From NCBI RefSeq assembly GCF_002116635.1, contig NZ_LQPW01000049.1:29972-93971 (forward strand): DNA of 64,000 bases. Direction: 5' to 3'. This stretch comes from Mycobacterium szulgai (GTDB lineage: Bacteria > Actinomycetota > Actinomycetes > Mycobacteriales > Mycobacteriaceae). A program made the translations under genes and the position numbers. Below are positions 30,916-42,746 of the stretch, in pieces; positions within the stretch are counted from its first letter, which is position 1; every line of letters starts with the position of its first letter. The notes beneath the pieces were generated by a model, which saw only the letters and a list, made by a program, of their open reading frames with translations, was not told the DNA's origin and searched no databases.

Positions 30916-33900
30916 ATGACGGCCGCGACACCAGATCGCCGGGCTATTATCGCCGAGGCGTTGCACAAGATTGACGATCTCACCGCACGGTTGGCGATCG
31001 CCGAGAAGGCCGGCACCGAGCCGATCGCGGTCGTCGGCATGGGCTGCCGGCTGCCTGGCGGGGTGAACAACCCGAACGAGTTCTGGGATTTGTTGCGCGA
31101 CGGGCGAAGCGGCATCGTCCGGGTTCCCGCCGAACGCTGGGACGCCGACGCTCTCTACACCGAGGATCACACCGTCCCGGGAACGATCTGCAACCGCGAG
31201 GGCGGCTTCCTCACCAGCTGGCAGCCCGACGAATTCGACGCCGAATACTTCTCCATCACCCCGCGTGAGGCCGCGGCGATGGACCCGCAACAGCGGCTGT
31301 TCCTCGAGGTCGCCCTGGAGGCGCTGGAAAACGCGGGCATCGCCCCCCATACCATCCGCGGTACCCAGACCTCCGTGTTCGTCGGCGTCACCGCCTACGA
31401 CTACATGCTCACCATGTCCGGCTCGGTAAGACCTGAGGACCTCGACGCCTACGTTCTGACCGGCAACGCGGCGAACTTCGCCGCCGGGCGGATGGCGTAT
31501 CTGCTCGGGGCACGTGGCCCCGCAGTGGTTCTCGACACGGCATGTTCGTCGTCGCTGGTTGCCATCCACCTCGCCTGCCAGAGCCTGCGCTGGCGCGAAA
31601 GCGACACGGCACTGGTAGGTGGCACCAACCTGTTGCTCAGCCCGGGCACCAGCATCGCGTGCTCGCGCTGGGGAATGTTGTCGCCGGAAGGGCAGTGCAA
31701 GACCTTCGACGCGTCCGCTGACGGGTATGTGCGCAGCGAAGGCTGCGGCGTCGTAGTGCTCAAGCGGTTGTCCGACGCACAGCGCGACGGCAACCCGATC
31801 CTGGCGGTGGTGCGCGGTTCGGCGGTCAATCAGGACGGCGCCAGCAGCGGGGTGACCGTACCCAACGGTCCGGCTCAGCAGGCGCTGTTGCGCCAGGCGC
31901 TTACGTCGGCCAAATTGCAGCCGGCCGATATCGACTACATCGAAGCGCATGGCACCGGCACTCCGCTCGGCGATCCGATCGAGCTCGATTCGCTGAGCAA
32001 GGTTTTCGACGATCGCGGCGGTGGCCGGCCGTTGGTGCTGGGATCGGTGAAGACCAACCTCGGACACCTGGAGGCCGCGGCGGGCATCGCCGGCTTCATG
32101 AAAACCGTGCTGGCCCTGGGCCATCGGCACATCCCCCGCCACCTCAACTTCGAGACCCTGACGCCACACGCCAGCGAGGCCGTCGCCCGGCTGACCATCG
32201 CGTCGGAAGGCATGGAATGGCCGGACAATGATCGGCCCCGCCGGGCGGGTGTGTCGTCGTTCGGCGTCAGCGGGACCAACGCGCATGTGGTCATCGAGCA
32301 GGCGCCGGATTCACCGGTGCCGCAACCGGTTTCGCCTCCCCCCGTGTCGACGCTGGTGGTCTCCGGCAAGACTGCGCAGCGGGTGGCCGCAACGGCCGCC
32401 GTGCTGGCCGACTGGATGGCGGGCCCCGGCGCCGAAATCCCGCTGGCCGACGTCGCACACACGCTTAACCATCACCGGCCCCGGCATCCCAAGTTCGCCA
32501 CGGTGGTGGCCCGCGAGCGCACGCAGGCGGTGACCGGATTGCGGGCACTGGCATCCGGCCAGCCGGGGCCCGGCACAGTCGGCTGTAACGAAGCCCCTGC
32601 TGGTCCGGGCACGGTCTTCTTGTATTCCGGCCAGGGCTCGCAATGGGTGGGCATGGGCCGGCGGCTACTGGCCGAGGAGCCCGCATTCGCTGCGGCGATC
32701 GCCGAACTCGAGCCAGATTTCGTTGCGCAGGCGGGTTTTTCGCTGCAGGAAACCCTGACCGATAGCCACGAGGTGGTGGGCATCGAGCGGATCCAGCCGG
32801 TGCTGGTCGCGATCCAGCTCGCACTGACCGCACTCTGGCGCCACTACGGGGTCACCCCCGACACGGTGATCGGGCACTCGATGGGCGAAGTGTCGGCGGC
32901 CGTAGTCGCCGGCGCGCTTACCCCGGCCGAGGGACTCAAGGTGATCGCCACCCGGTCGCGGCTGATGGCCCAGTTGTCCGGTCAGGGCGCCATGGCGCTG
33001 CTGGAACTCGACGCCGGCGCGGTCCAAGCGCTGATCACTGAGTATCCACAGCTCACCCTGGCCGTACACGCCTCGCCGCGGCAATCGGTGATCGCCGGTC
33101 CCCCCGAGCAGGTGGACGCGGTCATCGAGAAGGTCGCCGCCCAGGACCTGCTGGCCCGGCGCATCGAGGTCGACGTCGCCTCGCACCACCCGATCATCGA
33201 CCCGGTACTGCCGCAATTGCGTTCCGCGCTGGCCGACTTGGCGCCGAAGCCGCCGGCCATCCCGATGCTCACCACCGTCTATGACGGCACGGCGCCGCTG
33301 CTCGACGCCGACTACTGGGCGGCCAATCTGCGCAACCCGGTGCGCTTCCACCAGGCTGTGAGCGCCGCTGCGGAAAACCACCACACCTTCATCGAGATCA
33401 GCCCCCATCCCCTGCTCACTTACGCCATCACCGACACCCTCGGCGACACCGGCGCACACGTGGGCGGCACCCTGCAGCGCGACACCGACGACACCGTCAC
33501 CTTCCACACCAACCTCAACGCCACCCATACCACCCGGCCACCCGACACGCCGCATCCGCCGGAGCCGCATCCGCAGCTGCCCAACACGCCGTGGCAACAC
33601 ACCCGGCACTGGATCAAAACCGGTTCCGGCGCACCGCATTCGGCGCACGCCCACCCGCTGCTCGGCATCGGTGTGCACGACCCGACCAACGGCACCCGGG
33701 TGTGGCAGTGCGAGGTCAGCCCCGACCTGCTGTGGCTCGGCGACCATTGCGTCGACGACACGTGCGTGCTGCCCGGGGCGGCTTACGCGGACATCGCCCT
33801 GGCGGCAGCGGCGGACGCGTTCGGGACCCAGACACCGTGGATGATCGGCGAGCTCACCCTCGACCAGCTGATGCATGTCACTCCAGGCACGCTGATCGTC

Positions 33901-36900
33901 ACCACCCTCACCGGCGACGACCGCCGGTGCCGAATCGAAATCCGCACCCGCAGTGCTCCTTCCAGCTGGATCAAGCACGCCACGGCGACGCTGCTGCCGG
34001 TGACGCCGTCCACGCGCGGTGCCGTGGATCCCGACGCGGGCCAGGGCGCGGCCGGATTAGACTCCGACGACCTGTATCAGCGGCTGCGCGACGCCGGCCA
34101 ACAACACGGACCGGCGTTTCGCGGCATCGTCGGACTCGAGGTCGCGGCGTCGGGCGCAGCCCACGCCCAGGTGCGGCTGCCAGCGGCGGCCAAAGCCGGT
34201 TCCCGCAAGTTCGTGCTGCACCCGGTCATGATGGACATCGCGCTGCAGACGCTGGGCGCCACCCAGCTGGCAACGGATTTGGCGGCCGGCGGAGCCGGCC
34301 AGCGCGCGACAGTGCTTCCGGTGCGTTTCGCGGGCGTGCGCGTGCATGGCGACGTGGTCGACGGGGCACGTGCGGTCGGCTCGCTTACCCCCACCGACAA
34401 TCCGGATCGGCTGGTCGGTCAGGTGGTGCTGTTCGATGCGGACGGCCGGAAGCTGCTGGAGATCGACGAAGTCGAGATGGCGGTGCTGCAATCACGCGGC
34501 GGTGCAAGCGAACTCATGAACCGCTTGTTCACCCTGGAGTGGGAGCCGGCGTTATTGCAGAAGCCGGCCAGCGAGGTCGGCGCGCTGCTGCTGGTCGCCG
34601 ACGGTGCCCCCGGCGATTCGCTGCTGACCTCCCTGCGCGATCGGATCGGCAAGTGCGACCTGGTTTCCGGCAGCGACGCGGATGCGATCCGGGACGCGAT
34701 CAGCCGGCGCGACACGCAATGGGACGGCGTCGTCATGGTCCACCCGACCCGGGCAGCCGACGAATCCGCGCCCGCCGAAACCCAATTGGAGCTGGCTCGC
34801 CAACGCACGCTGCGAATTGTCGACGTCGTCAGGGCCGTGTCGAGGGTGGGGGCGCGCAACAGCCCGCGCTTGTGGATCGTCACGCACGGGGCCCAGCAGT
34901 TGGACTCCGGCGACTCGGTGACGTTGCCGCAGGCGCAGCTTCGCGGCATCGCGCGGGTGCTGACATTCGAGCACCCCGAGCTCAAGACGACGATCGTCGA
35001 CTTGGACGCAGAGGCAGATCCCGATGGCGCGGTTTCAGGTCTGGTCGAGGAGTTACTGGCCGGCGCCGACGACGACGAGGTGGCACTGCGCGGCGGGCAA
35101 CGCTACGTGAGGCGGCTGGTTGCCGCCCCGACCGTTGCCGGCGAGCTGGCCAGCGAAGACCGCAACATCACCGTAGATGTCGACGCCGGCGCTGCCTTCG
35201 CGTTGGATCTCGAGAGCCGGAAAGTACTTGCGGTCAAACGGGTCCCCAGCACCGACGACCAAGTCGAGATCCGCGTGATCACCGCGGCGCTGCGCGGCAG
35301 CGACTGCGTCGGCGTGGTGACCGCCGGTCCCGAAGAAGGTCGCCGCGTCATCGCTTTCGGCAACGGGACCGTCGGCTCGCACGTGACGACCAGCGCCGAT
35401 CTCGTCGTGCCCATCCCCGACGCACTGTTGGATTCCCAAGCTGCGGCATTCGGCCTGCCCTACCTCACGGCGTGGCATTCGCTGTGCACGGTCGGACGGC
35501 TGACGGCCGGCGAGCGGGTGCTCATCCATTCGGCCACCGACGGCGTGGATTTGGCGGCGGTGTCCATCGCCAAGATGATCGGCGCGCGCATTTTCGCGAC
35601 GGCGGCATCGCAGGCCCGGCGGGACATGCTGACCGAGCTGGGCGCCGAATACGTCGGCGACTCGAGCGGCGTGGCCTTCGCCGACGAGATTCTCGACATC
35701 ACCGGCGGCGCCGGAGTGGATGTGGTGCTCAATTCCCTTGCCGGAGACGCAATTCGCGCGGGAATGCAAACGCTGGCCCCGGGTGGCCGGTTCATCGAAC
35801 TCGGCAAGCAGGACACCGACACCTCGATCGGGCTGGCCGCGCTGGCCCGCAGTGCGTCCTTCTGCGTCGTCGACATGGAGCTGAATCTGCGGCTGCAGCC
35901 CAAGCGGTATCGCGAATACCTCGGGGAGATACTGCGGCACGCCGAACAAGGCCGGCTGGCCCCACTGCCGGTCACCGAGTTCACATTCGAGAATGTCGCA
36001 GCTGCCTTGCAGTCGTTGGCATCCGGCGAGCAGGCCGGCCGGATCGTCATTGCGATACCGCAAACCGGCAGCATTACCGCCCTGGCTTCGCCGCCGGCTG
36101 CACCGCTGGTCAAATCCGACGGCGGCTACCTGGTCGCCGGCGGCATGGGCGGTCTCGGTTTGGTGACCGCGCGCTGGCTGGCCCAACAGGGCGCGGGATT
36201 GGTTGTGGTCAACGGGCGTTCGGCGCCCGGCGCGGACGTGCTGGCCGAGATCGACGACATCAACAGCCAAGGTGGCCGGGTCGAAGTGGTTACCGGCGAC
36301 CTCGCCGACCCCGACACCTCGCGGCGCCTGGTGGCCGCGGTCGAAAATGCCGGTTTCCGGCTGGCCGGTGTGGTGCACAGCGCCATGGTGCTGGCCGACG
36401 AAATCGTGCTCAACATCTCCGAGTCGGCCGCGGCGCGGGTTTTGGCCCCGAAGGTTGCCGGCGGCTGGTGGCTGCATGAGGCCACCAAACATGCCGACGT
36501 CGATTGGTGGGTGTCGTTCTCGTCGGTGGCCTCGCTGCTCGGCGCGCCGGGCCAGGGCTCCTACGCGGCCGCGAATTCGTGGATCGATGGCCTGGTGGCC
36601 TACCGGCGGTCGCTGGGATTGCCCGCGGCCGCAATCAACTGGGGCCCGTGGGCCGAAGTGGGTCGCGCCCAGTTCTTCGCCGATCTGGGCGTCGCCATGA
36701 TCACCCCGGCACAGGGACTGGCGGCGATGGAGCTGGTGTTGTCCGCTGATCGGGCCCGCACCGGCGTATTCGCCCTCGATGCGCGCCAGTGGTTCCAATC
36801 CTTCCCGGCCGCCGCGGGATCTTCGCTGTTCGCAAAGCTGCAGGATTCGATCACCGTCGAGCAACGCGGCGGCGGCCGGATCCGCGCCGAACTGGACGCG

Positions 36901-37278
36901 TGCGACCCCGATGAGCGCCCGGCCCGCCTGGCCACCGCGATCGCCGACGAAATCCGGGCGGTGCTGCGCTCCTGCGAACCGATCGACCACAGTCGCCCGC
37001 TGGAGTCGCTCGGCCTGGACTCATTGATGGCGCTGGAATTGCGCAACAGGCTCGAAGCGAGCCTGGGCACCACTTTGCCGGTCGCGCTGGTGTGGGCGTA
37101 CCCGACGATCACCGATCTGGCCGGTGCACTGTGCGAACGGCTCGGCTACTCCGATGCCCTCGAGGCCGAGCAGCTGCCCGACGCCGAGCCGGCGCTGTCG
37201 GATGAGGAGATGGAATTGCTGTCCGACCTGGTCGCGGCAAGTGAGCTGGAAGCTGCAACGGAGGGCGCCGAGTCATGA
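30916..37278 (+). CDS. ppsC: Phthiocerol synthase PpsC (KS-AT-DH-ER-KR-ACP) with a degenerate enoylreductase
   Basis: A 2120-residue synthase for the third extension, normally reduced fully. KS has Cys210 and AHGTGT. AT has Ser655, with VASHHP rather than the VAPHNP of PpsA/B/D. DH has His944 (DHCVDDTCVLPG) and Asp1107 (HPVMMDI). KR has GGMGGLG and Tyr1883 in YAAAN, and ACP has Ser2036. The ER (about 1415-1740) is abnormal. Its N-terminal substrate subdomain goes from ITAAL almost directly to GVVTA, lacking about 25-30 residues that Mas retains. The NADPH motif is DGVD (D1542, D1545) where GGVG is expected. The reading frame is intact. The total is about 70 residues below M. tuberculosis PpsC. 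ATG 30916 follows the ppsB stop by 5 bp. Confidence 0.95.
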   Translation: MTAATPDRRAIIAEALHKIDDLTARLAIAEKAGTEPIAVVGMGCRLPGGVNNPNEFWDLLRDGRSGIVRVPAERWDADALYTEDHTVPGTICNREGGFLTSWQPDEFDAEYFSITPREAAAMDPQQRLFLEVALEALENAGIAPHTIRGTQTSVFVGVTAYDYMLTMSGSVRPEDLDAYVLTGNAANFAAGRMAYLLGARGPAVVLDTACSSSLVAIHLACQSLRWRESDTALVGGTNLLLSPGTSIACSRWGMLSPEGQCKTFDASADGYVRSEGCGVVVLKRLSDAQRDGNPILAVVRGSAVNQDGASSGVTVPNGPAQQALLRQALTSAKLQPADIDYIEAHGTGTPLGDPIELDSLSKVFDDRGGGRPLVLGSVKTNLGHLEAAAGIAGFMKTVLALGHRHIPRHLNFETLTPHASEAVARLTIASEGMEWPDNDRPRRAGVSSFGVSGTNAHVVIEQAPDSPVPQPVSPPPVSTLVVSGKTAQRVAATAAVLADWMAGPGAEIPLADVAHTLNHHRPRHPKFATVVARERTQAVTGLRALASGQPGPGTVGCNEAPAGPGTVFLYSGQGSQWVGMGRRLLAEEPAFAAAIAELEPDFVAQAGFSLQETLTDSHEVVGIERIQPVLVAIQLALTALWRHYGVTPDTVIGHSMGEVSAAVVAGALTPAEGLKVIATRSRLMAQLSGQGAMALLELDAGAVQALITEYPQLTLAVHASPRQSVIAGPPEQVDAVIEKVAAQDLLARRIEVDVASHHPIIDPVLPQLRSALADLAPKPPAIPMLTTVYDGTAPLLDADYWAANLRNPVRFHQAVSAAAENHHTFIEISPHPLLTYAITDTLGDTGAHVGGTLQRDTDDTVTFHTNLNATHTTRPPDTPHPPEPHPQLPNTPWQHTRHWIKTGSGAPHSAHAHPLLGIGVHDPTNGTRVWQCEVSPDLLWLGDHCVDDTCVLPGAAYADIALAAAADAFGTQTPWMIGELTLDQLMHVTPGTLIVTTLTGDDRRCRIEIRTRSAPSSWIKHATATLLPVTPSTRGAVDPDAGQGAAGLDSDDLYQRLRDAGQQHGPAFRGIVGLEVAASGAAHAQVRLPAAAKAGSRKFVLHPVMMDIALQTLGATQLATDLAAGGAGQRATVLPVRFAGVRVHGDVVDGARAVGSLTPTDNPDRLVGQVVLFDADGRKLLEIDEVEMAVLQSRGGASELMNRLFTLEWEPALLQKPASEVGALLLVADGAPGDSLLTSLRDRIGKCDLVSGSDADAIRDAISRRDTQWDGVVMVHPTRAADESAPAETQLELARQRTLRIVDVVRAVSRVGARNSPRLWIVTHGAQQLDSGDSVTLPQAQLRGIARVLTFEHPELKTTIVDLDAEADPDGAVSGLVEELLAGADDDEVALRGGQRYVRRLVAAPTVAGELASEDRNITVDVDAGAAFALDLESRKVLAVKRVPSTDDQVEIRVITAALRGSDCVGVVTAGPEEGRRVIAFGNGTVGSHVTTSADLVVPIPDALLDSQAAAFGLPYLTAWHSLCTVGRLTAGERVLIHSATDGVDLAAVSIAKMIGARIFATAASQARRDMLTELGAEYVGDSSGVAFADEILDITGGAGVDVVLNSLAGDAIRAGMQTLAPGGRFIELGKQDTDTSIGLAALARSASFCVVDMELNLRLQPKRYREYLGEILRHAEQGRLAPLPVTEFTFENVAAALQSLASGEQAGRIVIAIPQTGSITALASPPAAPLVKSDGGYLVAGGMGGLGLVTARWLAQQGAGLVVVNGRSAPGADVLAEIDDINSQGGRVEVVTGDLADPDTSRRLVAAVENAGFRLAGVVHSAMVLADEIVLNISESAAARVLAPKVAGGWWLHEATKHADVDWWVSFSSVASLLGAPGQGSYAAANSWIDGLVAYRRSLGLPAAAINWGPWAEVGRAQFFADLGVAMITPAQGLAAMELVLSADRARTGVFALDARQWFQSFPAAAGSSLFAKLQDSITVEQRGGGRIRAELDACDPDERPARLATAIADEIRAVLRSCEPIDHSRPLESLGLDSLMALELRNRLEASLGTTLPVALVWAYPTITDLAGALCERLGYSDALEAEQLPDAEPALSDEEMELLSDLVAASELEAATEGAES

Positions 37279-40200
37279 CCAGTCTGGCCGACCGCGCGGC
37301 ACAGATGTCGCCGAAGGCGCGCGAGGTTCTCGCGCGCGAGCTGGTGCGTGTGGGCACGGCGTTTCCCACCGATGTCGCCGAGCCGATCGCGGTCATCGGT
37401 ATGGGTTGCCGGATGCCCGGGAATGTATCTGGGCCGCAGAGCTTCTGGGAGCTGCTGCGCGAAGGCCGCGACACCGTGACCGAGGTGCCGGCCGATCGCT
37501 GGGACGCCGACGCGTTCTACGACCCCGATCCGCAGGCACCGGGCCGGATGACGACGAAGTGGGGGGCGTTCGTCGACGACGTCGCCGGCTTCGACGCCGA
37601 CTTCTTCGGTATCACCCCGCGCGAAGCCGCGGCGATGGATCCCCAGCACCGCTTGCTGCTGGAGGTGGCGTGGGAGGCGCTGGAGCATGCGGGCCTGCCT
37701 CCGGACTCGTTGAGCGGCAGCCAAACCGCCGCGATCATGGGCTTGTCGACGTTCGACTACACGATCGTCAACATCGAGCACCGCGCCGAGATCGACGCCT
37801 ATCTGAGCACCGGGACGCCGCATTCGGCTGCGGTGGGCCGGATTTCGTATCTGCTGGGATTGCGGGGCCCGGCGGTGGCGGTGGACACCGCGTGTTCGTC
37901 GTCGCTGGTGTCGGTTCACCTGGCCTGCCAAAGCCTGCGCTTGCGGGAAAGCGACGTGGCATTGGCCGGCGGCGTGCAGCTTTCGCTGTCGCCGTTCACC
38001 TCGATCGCGGTGGCCAAATGGTCGGCGCTGTCGCCGACGGGCCGGTCCAAGGCGTTTGACGCCACGGCCGACGGGTTCGCCCGCGGCGAGGGTTGCGGGG
38101 TGGTGGTGCTCAAGCGGTTGTCCGATGCGACCCGCGACGGCGACCGGGTGCTGGCCGTGATCCGCGGCTCGGCGATCAACCAGGACGGCCGGTCCAACGG
38201 CATGACCGCCCCGAACGCCTTGGCGCAACGCGACGTGATCACCACCGCGCTGCGCCAGGCCGACATCACCCCCGAAAGCGTCAGTTACGTCGAAACCCAC
38301 GGCACCGGAACGATTTTGGGCGACCCGATCGAGTTCGAGGCGCTGGCCGCCACCTACGGCCGCGGCGAAGGCCGCTGCGCACTGGGTGCTGTCAAGACCA
38401 ACATCGGTCACCTGGAGGCGGCCGCCGGCGTCGCCGGATTGATCAAGGCGATTCTGGCCGTCGGGCACGGATACATCCCCCGCAATCTGCATTTCACCCG
38501 CTGGAACCCCGCGATCGACCCGTCGTCGACGCGGCTGTTCGTGCCGACCGAGGGCACCGCCTGGCCCGCCGGGCCCGGCCCGCGCCGGGCCGCCGTGTCG
38601 TCGTTCGGCCTCAGCGGCACCAACTCGCACGTGGTGATCGAGCAGGCACCCGCGCCGGCGGCGGCGCCGCAGCCGCAATCCACCCCGCCGGTCACCACAT
38701 TGGTGGTGTCGGGCAAGGCGCCCCAGCGGGTTGCCGCGACCGCCGCAGCGCTGGCCGACTGGATGGACGGCCCTGGCGCCGCGGTGCCGCTGGCCGATGT
38801 CGCGCACACGCTCGCCCGGCACCGCGCCCACCATGCCAAATCCGCCGCCGTGGTGGCCCGCGACCGCGCCCAAGCGCTCGCCGGCCTGCGCTCGGTGGCC
38901 GCCGGTAAACCTGCCCCGAACGTGGCTGGTCCGCAGGATGCTTCGCCCGGACCGGGCACGGTGTTCGTGTATTCGGGACGCGGCTCACAGTGGGCTGGAA
39001 TGGGCCGGCTGTTGCTCGCCGACGAACCCGCGTTCGCCGCCGCCGTCGCCGAACTCGAACCCGATTTCGTTGCCCAAGCCGGGTTTTCGCTGCACGACGT
39101 GCTCGCCGGCGGCAAAGAACTGGTTGGCATCGAGCAGATCCAGCTGGGCCTGATCGGCATGCAACTGGCGCTGACCGCGCTTTGGCGCTCCTACGGGGTT
39201 GAGCCCGACCTGGTGATCGGCCACTCCATGGGCGAGGTGGCCGCCGCCGTGGTCGCCGGGGCGCTCACCCCGGCCGAAGGGTTGCGGGTGACCGCCACCC
39301 GCTCGCGGCTGATGGCCCCGCTGTCCGGGCAGGGCGGCATGGCTCTGCTGGAGCTCGACGCCGCAGAGACCGAAGAGTTGATCACCGACTACCCGCAAGT
39401 GACACTGGGCATCTACAACTCGCCGCGCCAGAGCGTGATCTCCGGGCCCACCGAGCAGATCGAAGACCTGATCGCCCGGGTGCGCGGCCAGGACCGCTTC
39501 GCCAGCCGGGTCAACATCGAAGTGGCCCCGCACAATCCGGCGATGGACGCGCTGCAACCCCAGATGCGTTCGGAACTGGCCGATTTGAGTCCGCGCACCC
39601 CGACCATTCCGATCATTTCGACCACCTACGAAACCATCGGTAGCTCAACCGTTTTCGACGCCGAGCACTGGGCCACCAACATGCGCAATCCGGTGCGCTT
39701 CCAGCAGGCCGTCGTGGCCGCCGGCAGCAACCACCACACGTTCATCGAGATCAGCGCCCACCCGCTGCTCACCCACGCCATCACCGAAACCCTGGACGAC
39801 GCACACCGCGAACGACGGTTTCGCAGCATCGGCACCTTGCACCGCGACGCCGACGACACCATCGCCTTCCATACCCAGCTCGCTTCCGTCCTCACGGCTC
39901 CGACCACGCCCGGCGCGAAGCTGGCCGATATCCCGACGACGCCGTGGCAGCACGCCCAGTTCTGGGTCGAGGACCGATCCGGAATGGCCGATCTGTCGAA
40001 TGTCTTGGGCCCGAACGCACATCCACTGCTCGGCGTGCACGTCGAGGTTCCGTCCAGCCACGATCACGTCTGGCAGGCCGACGTCGGCACCGACGTGTGC
40101 CCCTGGCTGGCCGACCACCGGGTGTTCGGCCAGTCGATCATGCCGGCCGCGGGCTACGCCGAGATCGCTGCGGCCGCGGCCAGCGAAGCGCTCGGCCTGC

Positions 40201-42746
40201 CGGTCAATGCCCTGTCGATCAACCAGCTCGAAGTCGAACAGATGCTCACCCTGGGCGGCCACACTCAGCTGACGACCCAACTGATCCGCAACGGGGACGC
40301 CAAGATCCGTATCGAGATCTACTCGCGCTCGGCGAGCGGCGACTGGACGCGGCATGCGGTCGCCAAAGCGGAACCGAACACTGATAGCGCGCCCGAGCCA
40401 CCCTTGCCGGCCGCCGGCCAGCCGAAAATCGCTGTGGCACCGGCCGACATGTACGCCCTGCTGCGACAGGCCGGCCAGCATTACGGTCCGGCGTTCGCGG
40501 CTTTGACCCGAATCGACCGCCTGTCGGATGGCTCGGCCGAAACCGAGGTGACCCTGTCGGCCGACGCGCCCCGTCATCCGGGGTATCGGATCCACCCGGC
40601 GCTGCTGGACGCCGCGCTGCAGAGTTTGGCGGCGGCGATGTCCAGTGACGGCCCCGCGGGGCCGGCCGGGTCGGCCGAATCCAGTTATCTCCCAGTGTCC
40701 ATCGGCAGCCTGCGCATCTACCGCGACCCGGGCCGCTACGCCCGGTGCCGGGCCAAACTGAGCAGCCTCGATGACAGTGGGTCTGGAAAGCTGGGCCGTA
40801 TCGTCTTGACCGACGACGCAGGGAAGGTGACAGCCGAGGTCAACGACATCTACCTGCGCTCGGTCGAACGCCGCAGCGTGCCACTGCCGTTGGCACAGAA
40901 GATCTTCGAATCGCATTGGGTGCCCAGGCCGCTCTCGGACTCACCTACCGCCGAAGCCAGCCCGGGCAGTTGGCTGGTGCTCAGCGAAGCGGGCGCCAAG
41001 ACCCTGGCCGAGGAATTCACCAACGGCTGGCGTAGCGCGACGCGCCGCGTCACGACTGCCGTCCTCGACGACGAGCAAGCGATGCTCGCCGCGTTCGGCG
41101 AGACCGCCGGTGATCCCGAGCATCCGCCCGCCGGCGTGATTGTCTTCCTGCCCGAAGGATCCACCGGGCCCGATACAGGGGTCATTGAGGCGCGCGACTT
41201 GGTGTGGTCGATCACCACGGTGGTGCGCGCGGTCGTCGGCGGTTGGCACGGCCAATCCCCGCGACTGTGGCTGGTCACTTCCGGCGGTCTGGCCGTCGGC
41301 GACGAGGCGGGCCGGCCCGCGATCGGTGCGCTGCAGGGCCTGGTGCGCGTGCTGACCTACGAGCACCCGGAGCTGCGCGCCACCCTGGTCGATCTGGACG
41401 GTACCGGCGATACCGGAAGCGCCACAAAGGTTTTGACCGCCGAACTCTGCGCTCCCGATTCCGACCTGGTGAACAGCGTCATCGCCTGGCGCGGCGAGCA
41501 CCGATTCGTCGAGCGGCTGGGGCGAGCAGCCCTCGGCGATGCGACGGGCAATCCGGTGGTGCGCACCGGAGCGTCTTACATCATCACCGGCGGCCTCGGC
41601 GGCCTGGGCCTGGTGGTGGCACGCTGGCTGGTGGACAACGGCGCGGGCCGGGTGATCCTCAACGGCCGCAGCGAGCCCGCCGAGGAACAGCGCCAGATCC
41701 TCGCCGAATTGGAAGACCGAGCCGAAATCGCCGTGGTTCGAGGCGATGTGGCGGCCCCGGGTGTCGCCGAACAGCTTGTTGCGGCCGCCGAGGAGGGCGG
41801 TCGCCAGTTGCGCGGCGTCCTACACGCAGCGGCCGTGATCGACGACAGCCTGCTGTACTCCATGAAGCGCGACAGCCTGGAACGGGTGTGGGCGCCCAAA
41901 GCCATTGGCGCGCTTGCGCTGCACCAGGCCAGCCTCACCCGTGAGCTGGACTGGTGGGTCGGCTTCTCGTCCACTGCTTCGCTGCTCGGGGCTCCCGGGC
42001 AGGGCGCCTACGCGTGTGCGAACGCCTGGCTGGACGCGCTGGTCGCCTGGCGGCGTGCCGAGGGGCTGCCGGCGGCGACGATCAACTGGGGCCCGTGGTC
42101 GGACGTGGGCATGGCCCGCTCCTTGGCCGTCAGCGTGCTCGACCCGATCGCTCCCGCCGAGGGCATCGAAGCCATGGAAGCGTTGCTGGCCGGCGACCGG
42201 CGCCAAACCGGCGTGGCGCGACTGCGTCCGGACCGCGCGCTCATCGCGTTCCCCGAGATCCGCAACCATGAATTCTTCGCAGCGGTGGTCGAGGAGCTGG
42301 ACGCCGCCGGTGGCGGCGACGACTGGGCCGGACCCGAAGCGCTTGCCGACCTCGATCCGGCAGAGGTACCGCGCGTCGTCATCGACCAACTACGCGCCCG
42401 GATCGCGGCGGTAATGGGCTACGGTGACAAATCGGCCGTCGATCCCAGCATGCCGCTGCTCGACCTCGGGATGGATTCCCTGATGGCCGTTCGGATCCGC
42501 AACACCGCCCGCGCGGACTTCGGTGCGGAACCGCCGGTGGCCTTGCTGCTGCAGGGCGCGACGCTGCACGACATCGCGGCCGACCTGATACGTCAACTCG
42601 GGCTTTCGGCGCCCGATCAAGAAGCCGCAGACCTGAAAAACAGTGCCACTGTCCGCGACCGGGCGCAGCAGCGTGCGGCCGCGCGACAAGGAGCCGCAAC
42701 GCGGCGACGGCCAAAGCCTGCAGTACAGGGAGGAACAAACCAGTGA
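37275..42746 (+). CDS. ppsD: Phthiocerol synthase PpsD (KS-AT-DH-KR-ACP)
   Basis: A 1823-residue synthase for the fourth extension, held to use methylmalonyl-CoA. Domains: KS (Cys207, THGTGT), AT (Ser651 in [15 protein letters not shown]), DH (His948 in [11 protein letters not shown], a full HxxxGxxxxP motif), KR (TGGLGGLG, Tyr1579 in YACAN) and ACP (Ser1735 in LGMDS). No ER domain is present, as in M. tuberculosis, where the separate enzyme Rv2953 supplies that step. The AT is nearly identical to those of PpsA and PpsB, which are expected to use malonyl-CoA. ATG 37275 overlaps the ppsC stop by 4 bp (ATGA). Confidence 0.95.
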   Translation: MTSLADRAAQMSPKAREVLARELVRVGTAFPTDVAEPIAVIGMGCRMPGNVSGPQSFWELLREGRDTVTEVPADRWDADAFYDPDPQAPGRMTTKWGAFVDDVAGFDADFFGITPREAAAMDPQHRLLLEVAWEALEHAGLPPDSLSGSQTAAIMGLSTFDYTIVNIEHRAEIDAYLSTGTPHSAAVGRISYLLGLRGPAVAVDTACSSSLVSVHLACQSLRLRESDVALAGGVQLSLSPFTSIAVAKWSALSPTGRSKAFDATADGFARGEGCGVVVLKRLSDATRDGDRVLAVIRGSAINQDGRSNGMTAPNALAQRDVITTALRQADITPESVSYVETHGTGTILGDPIEFEALAATYGRGEGRCALGAVKTNIGHLEAAAGVAGLIKAILAVGHGYIPRNLHFTRWNPAIDPSSTRLFVPTEGTAWPAGPGPRRAAVSSFGLSGTNSHVVIEQAPAPAAAPQPQSTPPVTTLVVSGKAPQRVAATAAALADWMDGPGAAVPLADVAHTLARHRAHHAKSAAVVARDRAQALAGLRSVAAGKPAPNVAGPQDASPGPGTVFVYSGRGSQWAGMGRLLLADEPAFAAAVAELEPDFVAQAGFSLHDVLAGGKELVGIEQIQLGLIGMQLALTALWRSYGVEPDLVIGHSMGEVAAAVVAGALTPAEGLRVTATRSRLMAPLSGQGGMALLELDAAETEELITDYPQVTLGIYNSPRQSVISGPTEQIEDLIARVRGQDRFASRVNIEVAPHNPAMDALQPQMRSELADLSPRTPTIPIISTTYETIGSSTVFDAEHWATNMRNPVRFQQAVVAAGSNHHTFIEISAHPLLTHAITETLDDAHRERRFRSIGTLHRDADDTIAFHTQLASVLTAPTTPGAKLADIPTTPWQHAQFWVEDRSGMADLSNVLGPNAHPLLGVHVEVPSSHDHVWQADVGTDVCPWLADHRVFGQSIMPAAGYAEIAAAAASEALGLPVNALSINQLEVEQMLTLGGHTQLTTQLIRNGDAKIRIEIYSRSASGDWTRHAVAKAEPNTDSAPEPPLPAAGQPKIAVAPADMYALLRQAGQHYGPAFAALTRIDRLSDGSAETEVTLSADAPRHPGYRIHPALLDAALQSLAAAMSSDGPAGPAGSAESSYLPVSIGSLRIYRDPGRYARCRAKLSSLDDSGSGKLGRIVLTDDAGKVTAEVNDIYLRSVERRSVPLPLAQKIFESHWVPRPLSDSPTAEASPGSWLVLSEAGAKTLAEEFTNGWRSATRRVTTAVLDDEQAMLAAFGETAGDPEHPPAGVIVFLPEGSTGPDTGVIEARDLVWSITTVVRAVVGGWHGQSPRLWLVTSGGLAVGDEAGRPAIGALQGLVRVLTYEHPELRATLVDLDGTGDTGSATKVLTAELCAPDSDLVNSVIAWRGEHRFVERLGRAALGDATGNPVVRTGASYIITGGLGGLGLVVARWLVDNGAGRVILNGRSEPAEEQRQILAELEDRAEIAVVRGDVAAPGVAEQLVAAAEEGGRQLRGVLHAAAVIDDSLLYSMKRDSLERVWAPKAIGALALHQASLTRELDWWVGFSSTASLLGAPGQGAYACANAWLDALVAWRRAEGLPAATINWGPWSDVGMARSLAVSVLDPIAPAEGIEAMEALLAGDRRQTGVARLRPDRALIAFPEIRNHEFFAAVVEELDAAGGGDDWAGPEALADLDPAEVPRVVIDQLRARIAAVMGYGDKSAVDPSMPLLDLGMDSLMAVRIRNTARADFGAEPPVALLLQGATLHDIAADLIRQLGLSAPDQEAADLKNSATVRDRAQQRAAARQGAATRRRPKPAVQGGTNQ

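Noticed and set aside
33591..36479. Very long overlapping plus-strand frame (962 codons) within ppsC.
   Set aside because: High-GC shadow frame dominated by Arg, Gly and Ala, with no domains. The PKS frame is unambiguous.
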